Source: Dactylonectria macrodidyma (lineage: Eukaryota; Ascomycota; Sordariomycetes; Hypocreales; Nectriaceae). Taken from it: a DNA stretch of 64,000 bases. The notes under the pieces were generated by a model. The model ran no database searches and was not told where the DNA came from. It saw only the letters and a list, made by a program, of their open reading frames with translations. A program made the translations under genes and the position numbers. Positions 8,220-19,583 of the stretch are shown piece after piece. Each line of letters starts with the position of its first letter. The first letter of the stretch is position 1. The stretch lies in NCBI GenBank assembly GCA_020744425.1, contig JAGMUV010000026.1:496001-560000 (forward strand), given 5' to 3'.

Positions 8220-11200
8220 GAAGAAATCGATCAGAAGCTTCAAGACCCTACGATCAAGGGCAAAGTCGAACGGTCCATCAGGAACCGAGTGAAGAAGGAG
8301 GAACAGCGCCAGCAACAGGATGGATCGGAAGTCAAGGGCACCGCCTTCGCTGGAGCCATAGCCAAGATTCAGCCAGAAGCTCCACAGCCGATGCAGCAAC
8401 CATCCGGCCCGCGGATCCAAGCCACCTTCTCGACTGCAGCTGTCTATCCACTTCGTGATTCCTTTATTCTGGACTCTGGATCTGACGTTCACATCTGCAA
8501 TAACTCTGAACGCTTTGTCGAAGGATCATACAAACCATGCGACAACCCCGAAGGAGCTTTCTCTGGAGACACACACCTTGAGATACTTGGATATGGTGAG
8601 GTGATCATCCGGATCGGAAACGCTCACAAGTTCAGGCTCCAAAATGTAGCCTATATCCCAAGATTCCACACAAACGTTGCGTCCCTGGATCTCTTTCTCC
8701 AAAGAGGATACAACTGGAACCCAGCAACGGGCGCCGTCTCAAAGGACGGAAAGACGATCTTTCGCACAGAGAGGCGATATCGCCAGCCTGTCATTGAATT
8801 CAACCAAGTCGATTACGAATCGCACACCCCATCGGCAACCGCCTTCACCTCATCCACGCAGCCGAGACCCGAGTCCACTGCGGAAGCCATACGATGGCAC
8901 CAACGCCTAGGTCATCTTGGGTCTGAAGCCCTTGAGCGCCTAGTTCAGCAGACAACCGGAGCCAAGATCAAAGGCCCGCTCAAGATCGAGTGCAAAGACT
9001 GCGCCGTGCTGATCAGAGATGAATACACATCCATGATCTACATCTACCTTTTGAAGGATGCAACCACTGAAAGCGTCCTCGGAGTGTTAAAGGCCTTCGA
9101 AGCCTATGCTCAACGACAATTTAACATATCGATCTGCGTCATCCATCGAGATAATGATCGCGCACTTCAGGCAGAATATCTGGCTTGGATCGGATCCAAG
9201 GGAATCGATGACGAGCCCACCGCACCCGACACACCGGCACAAAATGGGCCTGCTGAACGATCTGGGGGGGTAGTAGGTAGCCAGTCTCGCACAATGCAGG
9301 TTGGTGCCAACCTTCCGGACGAAATGTGGCCTGAGACCTGGAAGACGGCGGTGTATTTACATAACAGATCGCCGCAGCAGGCTAACAACTGGAAAACGCC
9401 GTTCGAACGGTTGCACCAGTGGCTACGGGAGAACAATCGCGATACTGGGTATCTCCAAACGCAGCCCGACATTACTCATCTTAAGGCGTACGGATGCCGC
9501 GCCTATCCGCTGACCAGGGAGGCCCTGAAGGGAAAGAACAAGAAGAACTTGAAGACCCGTCCACATGCAGAAGTCGGATACTTTGTTGGATATGATTCCA
9601 CCAACATCTTCAGGATCTGGATCCCTGAGAGACAGGAAGTTCGCCGAGTCCGTGACGTGACCTTCGACGAAACCTGCTTCTATGATCCAAAGGATCATCA
9701 GCCACAATCTCTTCCCACAGCTGAACCACCTCGGATTCAGCTCCCCGCTCACATCGATAGCGACTCAGAGCTTGATGAACATGAAGGAATCAGGCCAGAA
9801 GCGCTTACCGAGTCCAGCACAGAAAACGAAGACAGGTCGACAAGATCGACGTCAGTCAGATCGACCGTCTGGGTCGGAGGCAGACCTACCGACGATGACG
9901 ATGACGATCAGGACTTCTATGACACGGAGGAAGAGCCGACGTTCAAACCGATCGGTCCATACCCAACACCAGACGAGAGTCGAAGAGGCTCCCAACGTCC
10001 GGATGATCAAGAGGATCAATCCGATCAATCAGAGGACCGCTCTGATCAGGAAAGCGAGACATCAACGGTTAAAAACCAGCAAGAGTCTCAGACAGCAGAA
10101 GCAGAACATCCTCCTGCTGAGCCGAAAGCCAGCAAGAGAAAGAAAGAGTCAGCGCACGAAACTGACCAGCCTACACGCAAATCAGCACGAGAAAGGAAGC
10201 TAAGTGAGCGAGCTCGCGAAGCAGCAGCTGGCTCCTGTGCAGTGTACCGAAGCAGCTTTTTCATCGGTCGTGAACAAAAGTTACACCGACGAAGTCTTCC
10301 TCCAGAACCAAGAAACTACCATGAGCTTATCGGTCACCAATTTGAACCAGAACTCAGACGAGCCATGGAAATCGAATGGGCAAACGTGAAGAAACGTGGA
10401 ACGGTCCAGCCAATCCTGAAGGACCAGGTAAACGGCCAAGTCCTACCACTCACCTGGGTGTTCAAATACAAGTTCAACAAACATGGATACCTCCAGAAGT
10501 TCAAAGCACGAATCTGCGTTCGAGGTGATCTGCAGCAGCTAGGGTCCAAGGACACCTACGCAGCCACCCTCGCAGGACGTTCATTCCGAGTTCTGATGGC
10601 AATCACCGCCAAATTTGACCTCGAGACACGACAGCTCGATGCGGTCAATGCATTTACAAACAGTCTACTTGATGAAGACGTCTATGTCCAATTTCCAGAC
10701 GGCTACCGCCGCCGAGGATGGGTCCTGAAACTGCTACGAGCATTATACGGACTACGACGGTCACCTCTGCTATGGCAGAAGGACCTGACCGCAGCCTTCG
10801 AGAAACTTGGCCTCAAACAGAGCCAAGAGGAGCCATGCCTCTTCACAAACAGCTGGCTCACCGTTTTCTTCTTCGTTGACGACATTGTCCTGCTGTATCG
10901 CGCCAAACACGAAGACGCCGCAGACGAATTCATCGTCAAACCGAAAGCCCTATACGAAATGAAGGACTTAGGGGAACTGAAATGGTTCCTAGGCATTCGA
11001 GTCCTGCGAGACAGGCCAGTTCGCAAGCTATGGCTCTGCCAGGACTCATACATTGAGAAAATCGCCAATCAATATGGAATCACAAAACATGACCAATTCA
11101 AGGGAAACCTGTTCCCAACGAACGACCTGCAACCTCGAATGGACCAGGCGAAACCAGACCTTGTTCATCGATATCAGCAGAAGGTCGGCTCCGTCAATTA

Positions 11201-11915
11201 CGTCGCGGTCATCACAAGGCCCGATATTTCCAAGCCGATCTCCAAGCTGGCAGAATTTCTGCTCAATCCATCCGACAAGCATGACTACCTGGTGGATAGA
11301 TTGATGGAATACCTTTGGTCAACCCGATACCTTGCTATCCAGTTCAACGGCAAAAGCTCCACGGATCTAGTCAAGATCAACCACAGCAGCATTCCACGGG
11401 AACTTCGCGTCGCGTCAGACGCTGCCTTCGCAGACGATCCTGAGACTCGAAAGTCATCACAGGGATATATCATCGTACTGTTCGGCGGACCCGTCAGTTG
11501 GAAAGCCAGCAAACAGAATACTGTCACAACCTCGTCCACAGAGGCAGAGCTCCTGGCTTTCACAAGTACAGCCAAGGAAGCCATTGCTACCCAGCGTCTG
11601 TTTCAGCAGATCAACCTTCAGCTGGATCACCCACTTCAAATCGAATGTGATAACCAGCAGACGATTCGGCTCGTGACGGCCGATCTACCACGATTGAAAA
11701 CACAGCTCAAGCACATTGATGTCCATAACTGCTGGGCAAGACAAGCCTATCAGCAAGGACAATTTCAAGTCTCATACACGCCAACCACCGAAATGGTCGC
11801 GGATGGTCTCACAAAGATCTTACCAGGCCAGAAATTCAACACGTTCGTTGAGCAACTCGCGCTCGTCGATATCAGAAGTATACTTGAGACACAGATGGAA
11901 TCAGACAGCGACTGA
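8220..11915 (+). pseudogene. Copia polyprotein (protease, integrase, RT, RNase H) with defective integrase
   Basis: The frame is open from 8220 to 11915. Protease: ILDSGSDVHIC near 8465-8500. Pre-integrase zinc site: WHQRLGHLG and CKDC (about 8895-9003). Integrase core: the second acidic position at IHRDND and the glutamate at AQNGPAERSGG are visible, but CKDCA is followed almost directly by VLIRDEYTSMIYIYLL. The segment that normally carries the first catalytic aspartate is therefore deleted. An acidic linker (DDDDDDQDFYD) precedes RT, which has QLDAVNAF and the FVDD catalytic motif. RNase H shows ASDAAFAD, STEAELLA and ECDNQQT. It ends with DGLTKILPG. The RT could be intact, but integration by this copy is unlikely. 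Confidence 0.85.
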
Positions 11916-11991
11916 AATCGCAGACACACACTCTCTCACTCCTTGTTTTCTCTTGGATTTACAGTTTGAATAGCTTCAACCTGGGGGGGTA

Positions 11992-12175
11992 TGTCAATAT
12001 CAAGTCGCTCGCTCACAAAATGAGGCAAGAATCACGATCATCGTGAACGACCACAACTAGCATCAGGCAGCAGCCTGCTGCCTATGATATCGGCAGATTG
12101 AACATTGGTATAAAAGACCGACGTTCGTCGCTCCTTTAGATAGGAAATCAAGAGTCTTTCGTTGCCCGATTCACA
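11992..12175 (+). repeat. Copia 3' LTR
   Basis: It begins TGTCAATATC directly after the polypurine tract and ends at ATTCACA (TG...CA). It contains TATAAAAG at about 12110 and TAGATAGGAAATCAAGAGT at 12137-12155. The last part is repeated at 14866-14892. The left LTR is absent, so no age estimate is possible. The exact right end is inferred from the CA dinucleotide. Confidence 0.6.
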
Positions 12176-12239
12176 GGGGATTTTCTTCCCGATCGTTGTT
12201 CAGTCATCCAAACAATCGTGTCGTGCGACAGCCTCCAAA

Positions 12240-12908
12240 TCTGCCTATCGCAAAGAACTGCAAAAACTGTCAAGCCTGACTGATTCTGCGCCGGTGGATA
12301 AGGTCAACTTCATCAAGGCTTATGCCAAAGCCAGGGAAGTAGGTATGACCAAGAAAAATATCCTCTCTGGTTGGAGAGTGACTGGAAATTGCCCAATTTC
12401 ACGACGGAAAGCGCTCATACATCCAGAGATTCAGCCAGACAAGAAGGAAACGACGCCTACATCAGACGGCCTCAGCGACGGGCAACGCGACTCTGATGAC
12501 ACGCCAAAGTCCAGCCGTCATATCAGGGATCTGGGGAAGAATAAGACTCCTTCAACAAGAAGACGCTATTCTATGATATCAAAAGGGTTTGAAGCACAAG
12601 AGTCAAAGATAGCCTCGCTAAGCTCAAGAGTAGCCAGTTTAGAGGAGGAAGTAGGGCGGTTGAGCAGAGGCAAGAAGAGAAAGGCGATACCCAATCCCAA
12701 CAAGAAGTTCATGACATTAGCCGAGGCTCTAGTGGCTGGTGAAACTATTTCCGAGCCAAACCAGGCAATTGAAGAGACACGGGCTGTTGAGGATGTGATT
12801 GAGGTGGGAGGGATGCAGGAGGTTGAAAGTTCAAATTCGGAGGCGGAAGAGTTACCCGTCATACGCACCCGCGCAGGCCGTGAGGTAAAAAGACCGAGAA
12901 AATATTAA
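12240..12908 (+). pseudogene. Pogo/Fot1-type transposase, C-terminal fragment
   Basis: The frame encodes the region downstream of the DDE core: AYRKELQKLSSLTDSAP, FIKAYAKAREVGMTKKN and SGWRVTGNCPISR are hallmark stretches of fungal pogo-like transposases. A coiled-coil segment, a basic patch (RGKKRKA) and an acidic tail ending RTRAGREVKRPRKY follow. The HTH and DDE domains are absent, because the fragment starts right after the Copia LTR. The end is complete. It resembles the tail of the pseudogene at 62468-63946 in layout. Confidence 0.8.
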
Positions 12909-13080
12909 AATTCATTCAATTATAACCCGAATTCTAGAAATAACTGTATTCTTATTATTTTCGGTGATTTTTCCCATCAGGTTGAAAAGTTGCACTTTGT
13001 ATGGCAAAGCTTTTTTTTTGCTTGCCGGTAGGTGGGTACTGCCGATAGGTGGGTACTGCATGGTAGCTTGAGTCGGAGTT

Positions 13081-13165
13081 TTCTTTGGGAATCTCTTTCT
13101 CTCCTCGTTAACCATCATTTGGCCCGAGTCGCACTCGACCTCGTTCATGTTCTTGTCCCGCCACA
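13081..13165 (+). repeat. Diverged Gypsy LTR 3' fragment
   Basis: The stretch from the TTTCTTTGGGAATCTC-like start through GAGTCGCACTCGACCTCGTT to CCCGCCACA matches, with scattered differences, the last 85 bases of the 170-bp LTR at 18815-18984. A 17-bp tandem pair (GGTAGGTGGGTACTGC type) lies just upstream at about 13026-13060. No internal region is attached. Confidence 0.6.
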
Positions 13166-13298
13166 ACACTCGAGATCACGCACAGAAGGGCGATAGCGGG
13201 TAAAGTCTTCAACAATATTTCTCGTAAAGAAGAGGATTAGGCTAGGTAAGTTTTTGGGACGCTGGTCGTCTCTGAAATTGTTTTCCCCGTCTATAATG

Positions 13299-14180
13299 TC
13301 AATTCCGCCCGCCCATCTCTCGTCCTCCCTGGCCCTCCCACGTCCTCCTCACAGCTTCCCAATACCTTGCCTCATCTTTCCTCGAATGCAACACATGGGC
13401 CGATCCATGGAACTTCTCCTTCCTGACCTGGAAGCCCTTCTCTTCTGCCTCATCCGCATGCGCTTCGACATCGCTGTACGGAACCAAAGCGTCCGTCTCA
13501 CTGTAGATGTATGTTCGACGGACCTCCCCCTCAGCAGCATTGTGCGTCTTGCCCCAAAATGCTAACCAGTCCCTGTTGTACCCAACCGCAATGGATGCCG
13601 ACCAGTAGAAGCTGTACAGGTAGACAAATGGCATCACCAGGAGACGCTGCACGCCTTTGAGACCGACTCGGAAGAAGGAAACAGTTCCGCTAAACGTGAT
13701 GGTGCCAGGGCTGGAATCGAATACAATGACACGCTCCGGGAGACGAGGGTCTTCGCTGCCTCGCGCCGACGAAGCGTATACGCCGTACAAGGCTGAAATA
13801 CTGGATGAGCCGCCGTTAGACAGGATGTGAATCAGAAGGCCTGGGCCGGAAGACGCTGATGATGTATCCCCGGGAAAGCAGGCTCTGATGACCGGAACCA
13901 TGTGCTGGACGGCCTTGTCGATGAGTGGCGGTTTGAAGAAAATGCTGCTTGTGCTCTTCACGAGGAGGATCTGTGAGGACGGGTACAGAGACTTGTATTT
14001 ATTGACGTATTTGGCGATATGGGCGTCCAGCGCATTCGTCCAGGCTGCGATGATGACCAGCTTCGGCGCAGCGGTGTGCTGTACATCGGAAGTCGCGGGG
14101 CGGTAGAGCAGAACCTCGGGAGACAGGGTCTCCATGAATGAGAGAGGCTTCTCCTTTGCTGGATCTGTGCTGAAGGCCAT
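13299..14180 (-). CDS. DUF829 / TMEM53-family protein
   Basis: A single-exon frame. I take the ATG at 14180 (MAFSTDPAKEKPLSF) rather than 14276, giving 293 residues, the usual size of the family. The N-terminal half has the DUF829 pattern: LVIIAAWTNALDAHIAKY, YPSSQILLVKST, and LIHILSNGGSSSISALY, where the nucleophile-elbow region of the alpha/beta-hydrolase-like fold should be. Later come VIVFDSSPG, the aromatic block VYLYSFYWSAS and the conserved YIYSETDALVPYSDVEAH. The C-terminal KFHGSAHVLHSRKDEARYW completes the fold. The family includes TMEM53 and fungal PaxU-like proteins; its biochemical role is not established. It is one of the few intact host genes here, flanked by LTR and pogo debris, and its codon use is GC-rich like other host genes. 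Confidence 0.85.
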   Translation of the reverse strand: MAFSTDPAKEKPLSFMETLSPEVLLYRPATSDVQHTAAPKLVIIAAWTNALDAHIAKYVNKYKSLYPSSQILLVKSTSSIFFKPPLIDKAVQHMVPVIRACFPGDTSSASSGPGLLIHILSNGGSSSISALYGVYASSARGSEDPRLPERVIVFDSSPGTITFSGTVSFFRVGLKGVQRLLVMPFVYLYSFYWSASIAVGYNRDWLAFWGKTHNAAEGEVRRTYIYSETDALVPYSDVEAHADEAEEKGFQVRKEKFHGSAHVLHSRKDEARYWEAVRRTWEGQGGREMGGRN

Positions 14181-14865
14181 GTTGATCGGCGGATAATGAT
14201 GGGGGTGAATGCGCTGTCCAGACGGGGTAAACTGGTGATACTCGGCGCTGAGAGTGAGCAAAGGTGAGAAAACCACAAATTAAGAGGTGTGCCAGACGCA
14301 TGCCTTGTCTCTCTATATTCTCATATATCCCCATGCCAGTCCAAAGGACGAGGTTAGCGCTGACGAAGATGGCAGCCTGTGCTAGCCAACTGCAGGCGTG
14401 TCCGGGATGCAAATCAACCCAGAATCTTACACCAAGACAAGGCTCGGACTTGAAGACTGGGGGCCGTAAGCGAATCCGATGCCTCCACCGGGAGACCAGA
14501 AGATCCACGCGCGGATCGGACGGGACGGGGTCAAAACAGACGCCTTTGCCCAGAACAAGCCGAAGCATTAATTTGTGATCAAAGGTGGGGCGGAGAACTC
14601 GGCCGAAATCCGTGCCATCTTCAGAGTTGCTCCAACGGCCTGTCGGAGGGAAACCATCCTCCGCTCCGCTGACACGTCCGGCAAACCGCACGACAACTTG
14701 TTGCGCTACGAGATTCAAACTACCCGTTGGCATTGTGGGGCTTGCAAGCATGCCAACCACTCCGAGGTTGGTCACAAAAACCTGGTCCAGCCACATTAAT
14801 GTGGTCCACCCATATTCGTGACCCTCAAGCTGTGAAATCAGCTATTTTTCGTTCACCTTCGTCGC
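14181..14865. other. Upstream region of the DUF829 gene
   Basis: No separate gene is supported. A long minus-strand frame (13999-14796) overlaps the DUF829 start out of frame and has no family features. Promoter elements were not resolved. Confidence 0.35.
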
Positions 14866-14892
14866 TTATTTAGATAGGAAATCAAGAGTTCT
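14866..14892 (+). repeat. Copia LTR end fragment
   Basis: About 27 bases, including TAGATAGGAAATCAAGAGT, match the end of the LTR at 11992-12175. Upstream sequence no longer aligns by eye, so only a short relic is claimed. Confidence 0.45.
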
Positions 14893-16045
14893 TGATGCGG
14901 AAACGCATGCAATGTGGGCAATTGCACCTTAAGCCTATAAAGCTAGCAAGCTGTAATCGTTCAACCACGGTTATAGCAAGACCTTTTGACTTAATGGGCT
15001 AGGATTTAGTCTTTTCGCATCAGTTCTTCATCGCGTCAATCAGTCAGGCACCTTCAACGTTCAGCTATCCATTGTATCGCTCGTCTTGACATAAAATATC
15101 GCGTCTGCCATTATCAATGCAATCCATGTACCTACGCTGTATTCCATCCAACTATGACCAAAGCTCATTATCATGTCTACTCTTGACGCTCCAGCAGTAT
15201 CCCAACGAGATCAATCCCGAAGCCGCACTCGAAGCCCTAGCCCAAGCGATCAATTGCGTCCTACGAAGCGGCCGCGACCGAGCCGACTGCCTAGATACAG
15301 CCCACCACTCTCTGCCGTGTTTGGCGGTGTCCCACGGCCGCATTCCTGGGCAAGGGCCGTAGTCTAGACATCGAAGTAAGCCAAAGACGCCATTCCAGGA
15401 CTATCTGCGCAAATAACCAAACCTCTTTTGGTCCCGATGTTTCGGCAAGTGCTCTGACGCTGAGCGCCGCCATGCGAGGGGCGTCTCACTATTGGCTTGG
15501 TACCTGATGCTGCGTTACCACCCGGCCCCGTGGCGCAGGACGCCCGATTCTCATTCTTCTCAAAGCGAGCGTGAATGGCTGTTAAAGTTTCAATACCTTA
15601 CTGATGTACTCAACACTAACCTGGAATAATCAGGGGTCGTGTAGCATGGCTTGTTTACCCGCGTGTGTTTTGGGGCTTCATGGCTGAAGCAACGAGTCCT
15701 CGGCGACTTGTCGTCCCCTCAGTCTTCTCACCATGGCGCAGTCAGTCCACCGCAACGGTGACGTTAATATCATACCCAAGGTACTTCGCATTCGGGCGCA
15801 TAGCGTGCTGCCCCATAAAAGCACATATGACCAATTAGATTAGGAATTGGTGATGGGTTTGCGGTTATCCCTTTGAGTGCGGTAAGACTACAACACTTGC
15901 GCTAGTGACAGGGATCTAGACCAACAAAAATGACGCATTTGAAAGGTACCTCTGCCCCCACCTATTTTATGTGGTGATAGAAGTCCCAGCAATTTCCCTT
16001 GTTACAAAGAGCTACATCACACTCCTTACATCGCCAACATGACTG
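14893..16045. other. No gene seen
   Basis: Weak frames only. One at 15173-15367 starts with a Ser/Arg/Pro-rich peptide (SQRDQSRSRTRSPSPSD) that could be the beginning of a transposon protein, but nothing follows it. Confidence 0.35.
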
Positions 16046-17376
16046 CTAAGGGCGGCTGTTGCTACTACTGTCTGCCTCTGACAGCCGCGGCCGTTGCTCG
16101 CCTAGCCGTACGCCCTTACAAGCCCGGCATGCTGACGGGTTCTTATTTCGGACCCAATTGTGCTGTAAGACAGGCGTAAATTCGTCTCCAACCCGAAACC
16201 TTTTGCGTGCATGACTTGTAGGTGCGTACGCCGCCATGAGGGCATCAACAATGCATTGCCGCCAACCCTCTTGGTCAGCCTCCGGCTTCCACTGTGGCTG
16301 CCCTCGCTTCTGTAAAATGAAGCTATTCACAAGGGCTATTTCTAATAGAAAGTCCCAAGCGAGAGCCTTCCAGCCGCCCCTACGTACACGGCGTTTAGAG
16401 CCCCAATAAGACCGTAGTTGGCCACCACGGTCTACGGCGTTCATCTCGAGGTTGTAGGCGGCAGCGATAGACGGGATAGGAAACTGCTTGACGTGGTCAT
16501 CACCAAAAAAACGCTGTATCGGCCGTGACTTCATTTCATCCCCTGTCGGTCTCTTCCTTTTGCAGTCAGTGCGTTCATCGCCGCGGAACACAGTTGACAG
16601 GAATAGCACAAGAGTGTTGTCTTTCCACACGATCTGATTGACCTAGCGGAAGACAAATTAGTAGGGGAAATACAGCTAATGGTGTCCTAGTAACTGACCT
16701 TGTTATCTACTGTAGGGATAGCTTTGAGAACGTTGAATTCGAGGCTGCCGTCAGCTGTGTTGTCTTTCTCTTTCAGCTTGACTAGGGATGTGTGTAAGCC
16801 ACAGTTACGGCGGGCTGTGCCTGTGGCTCCGTGACCTAGCTGACGGAGCCGGCGAAAGAGGTTATTAGAAGAGAATAGGTTATCAAGAAAGACGTGATAT
16901 GTGGATTCCGGCAGCAGATTTACTAGGGCAACAACCACAGCTTGGGTCGGGTTCAGATAGATCGTCTTCCTCTCTTGTATGTGCTGCCGGCTCCGCCGTA
17001 GCTGTGTCCCTTGCCGCAGCCGTCGAGCCGGCCGGACCCCTACGGGCCCGAACTTCCGGCCCGGCCTGTGCCAAATCCACCGCAGGAAATAGCCCTGTTG
17101 GGCCACAACCCACACTTTGAAGCCCTTTGGCGTGGGTTTATTAGGGACAGTTGTTGTATCGTAAGACCGGCCAAGGAAGCGGACCATACACTCATCTATA
17201 GCGATAGATAAGCCCGGGATGTAGAAATAGGAAGACATGCGCTGTATGTGGTCAGACCAGGCGTTGACCCGGCTGTAGGTGTGGCCGTGGAAGCTTAGGC
17301 TAGGTTCCTGATCGATAGTTGTGAAGTCCCACAGACGCAGATGCCGTGATAGTAACTGGAACCGGGAAAAAGGCAT
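16046..17376 (-). pseudogene. PiggyBac-type transposase (DDE_Tnp_1_7), N-terminally incomplete
   Basis: Exon 1 ends at 16699 and exon 2 begins at 16642. The 56-bp intron (16643-16698, GTCAGT...GCTAG) joins PTVDNK to VNQIVWKDNTLVLFLS, which is the expected family reading. Catalytic-type aspartates lie in LSIAIDECMVRF and YHVFLDNLFSS, and the third in NAVDRGGQLRSYWGSKRR. The C-terminal cysteine-rich domain starts (ACRACKG) but ends early at SNSRP, lacking the later Cys/His pairs that the fragment at 40705-41163 retains. The frame extends a little upstream of 17376, but the N-terminal domain is missing. PiggyBac enzymes cut and paste at TTAA; no terminal repeats were identified here. Confidence 0.75.
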
Positions 17377-17949
17377 GACTTTGGTTATAGGGTGGTATTC
17401 TGGGCTGTTGTATTGGGTTTGGAAAACTTATAGATTGATATGTGGGGGAAATAAGCGTGCCGTTTCAACACCAGTGCGAGTGATAAAAGTCCAATGGTCT
17501 CAACACCAGGACATCTTGGTATGGCCGCTTCTTATACTCAAATTGACAATTTTCCCTCTTTGGTATTGCGACTGATTGATCTCTGCTAGTTCAGTCCCCT
17601 GATCCCTGTCTCAATTATTGACCCTCACCCTATTGGCTAGGTCTCTTAGTTCCGCATTAAGCTCTTCAAATCGTGCCACTGCTCCTCAAAGCTTGCTGCA
17701 TAGGTTTGATTGGCTACGCAAAACAAAGGTAACACACACACACGCCCTATTGGCCAAGTCTCTTCATCCACCCACCCAGAGCCGACCACTTAAAACCGCG
17801 CCCTCTTCTCAACACGTGCAGCAACCGACTAGTAAAACAGGCTCTTGTTGCAAGCTTTGTACCGAAAGGTTACTTAGCGCAAGGGAGCCGCCAACTTGCC
17901 CATCACGCCCAGCTTCCAACTTCCAACTTCCCCCGGCGGACGTGCGCCT
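17377..17949. other. Flank of piggyBac gene, no gene seen
   Basis: No recognisable coding region. Repeated CTATTGGC(C/T)A(A/G)GTCTCTT-like words occur near 17630 and 17748. Confidence 0.3.
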
Positions 17950-18350
17950 TCCCCTGTATTATATATTAAAAATCCGATCTAATATAATAGATTTCACCTA
18001 ACTCGAGCAGAAGCAGGAATCTCACAAAATGCAAACGACAAGAGCAACGACAGTTTATTATAAATTAAAAGTTCAAGTGAATCCCACGTGATTCTTAACA
18101 GAAAAATCCCAGCCAATGAAGACTTCTCTACACTTGATCTCGGGGGGAGGGTGAATTAGGACCAATTAGGAGGTGCAGTTGCGCATCGCTTAATCCGGTA
18201 ATTTTGCAGGGGGGGGGCCAAATTTTGGGGGGGGAAATCCCAGAGCTTAAGAAGACCTTTCGTACCGAAAGGCATTTTGCAAGGGGGGGCCAAATTTTGG
18301 GGGTGGAAATCCCAGAGCTTAAGAAGACCTTTCGTACCGAAAGGCACGGA
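17950..18350. repeat. Dispersed repeat copy 1, with an internal tandem duplication
   Basis: This matches 49480-49880 in order and spacing: an AT-rich start, CTAACTCGAGCAGAAG, CACGTGATTCTTAACA, then AGGAGGTGCAGTTGCGC, a G-run, CCAAATTTTGGGGG, CCCAGAGCTTAA and CCTTTCGTACCGAAAGGCA. In this copy the last about 75 bases are tandemly duplicated (about 18198-18275 and 18276-18345). TTTCGGTACGAAA-type inverted repeats end each unit. No coding capacity. It lies beside the piggyBac gene and may be its flank or an independent MITE. Confidence 0.6.
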
Positions 18351-18506
18351 AGGCACCCTCATTATTCGGGAAAACTTAAGAACTGATGTAAAGTCAGCCT
18401 TCGGCTGAATAATCCCTGTTCCAACCACCTTTTCTCCACTGTCTGAATCTTCGGAACCATAGCCAATTCAGCTGCGGAGCTTCATATATACCCATAATTA
18501 TATTGT

Positions 18507-18587
18507 AATAAAAAGCGCGCTTTTTATTCGGAATACAAAACTGCTTCATTATAATAAAAAGCAGTTTAATACACATGTGTATTAAAC
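18507..18587. repeat. Two perfect palindromes
   Basis: Positions 18507-18528 form a perfect 22-nt palindrome centred on GCGCGC, and 18564-18587 a perfect 24-nt palindrome centred on ACATGT. A further imperfect inverted repeat (GCTT...AAGC) lies between them. They sit just left of the hAT pseudogene and may be cruciform-forming termini or chance. Confidence 0.55.
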
Positions 18588-18814
18588 ACGTGCCCATCCC
18601 TAGAATGATCAGCCGTGCAAGATTGCCATCGGCGTACCAGAGATGTCTGCTAGGCACTCTGGTGCCAATGTTGCCGCTCAAGTCCTCGAGGTAATTGACG
18701 AGTACGGAATTCGAGACAAGATCGGTTACTTCACCTTGGATAACGCTGAAAATAACGATACAGCTATGGATGATATCGGGAAGAACCTTGGTTTCGACGG
18801 CAGGAGGAGGCAAG

Positions 18815-18984
18815 TGTGAGGGAACGATCATGTGACTTTCATACTTATGAATAGTCCCACTTTATGAATGTTGTATAAATAGCTTCAGCCAGGGGTTTCC
18901 TTAGGAATCTCGCTTTCTCTCCTTAAAAAACAATCATTTTGCCCAAGTCGCACTCGACCTCGTTCGTGCTCTTGTACCGTCACA
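18815..18984 (+). repeat. Gypsy left LTR
   Basis: It starts TGTGAGGGAACG and ends TACCGTCACA. A TATAAATAG box at about 18877 is the likely promoter. It is nearly identical to the right LTR. Confidence 0.92.
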
Positions 18985-19124
18985 TATTGTTTACCAGTAC
19001 CACGACACGGCATATCACTGTCCTCGACGTGAATATCGCCAGTCCCCCTCCAAACGTCACCAACTGTGCCAAAACCTCACCCCAACACCCCTGCAAACAG
19101 AGTTTTCACCTCCCTCTCCCCATC

Positions 19125-19560
19125 TAACGAACCAAGCCAAACCAAACCAAACGAATCAAACGAACCAAACCAAACTAACGAAACCAACCAAACGAAACCA
19201 ACCAAACGAAACCAACCAAACGAAATCAACCCAGACGAAACGCAACCAACCAGACGAAACGCAACCAACCAAACGAAACCAACCAAACGAAATCAACCCA
19301 GACGAAACGCAACCAACCAGACGAAACGCAACCAACCAAACGAAACCAACCAAACGAAATCAACCCAGACGAAACGCAACCAACCAGACGAAACGCAACC
19401 AACCAAACGAAACCAACCAAACGAAATCAACCCAGACGAAACGCAACCAAGCAGACGAAACGCAACCAACCAGACGAAACGCAACCAACCAGACGAAACC
19501 AACTAAATGATATAAAGACAACCAAACTAACGAAACCAACCCAACAACCAAAACCTAACG
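19125..19560 (+). repeat. A/C-rich tandem repeat in Gypsy leader
   Basis: Words of the type AACCAAACGAA and CCAGACGAAACGCAA are arranged in higher-order units of about 67 bp, with about four copies between 19220 and 19500. The plus strand is almost free of T. One frame is open through it (Asn/Gln/Thr/Lys-rich), but this follows from the base composition and is not taken as a gene. Confidence 0.85.
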
Positions 19561-19583
19561 AAACCGTCAACTGTACCTACACT

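Larger units (their letters stand above)
8050..12175 (+). mobile_element. 5'-truncated Copia LTR retrotransposon
   Basis: The element retains the end of gag, all of pol except an internal deletion, a polypurine tract (about 11981-11990, CTGGGGGGG) and a 3' LTR beginning TGTCAATATC at 11992. The 5' LTR and most of gag are missing, because the left side is replaced by the hAT right end at 8049. The domain order protease-integrase-RT-RNase H defines Copia/Ty1 type. Confidence 0.85.

Noticed and set aside
13999..14796. 265-codon minus-strand frame
   Set aside because: It overlaps the DUF829 gene out of frame, has no family features and has a composition typical of a shadow frame.
19066..19506. 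Asn/Gln/Thr-rich open frame as a gene
   Set aside because: It is produced by the A/C-rich tandem repeat of the Gypsy leader; several frames are open in both directions with the same 67-bp period.
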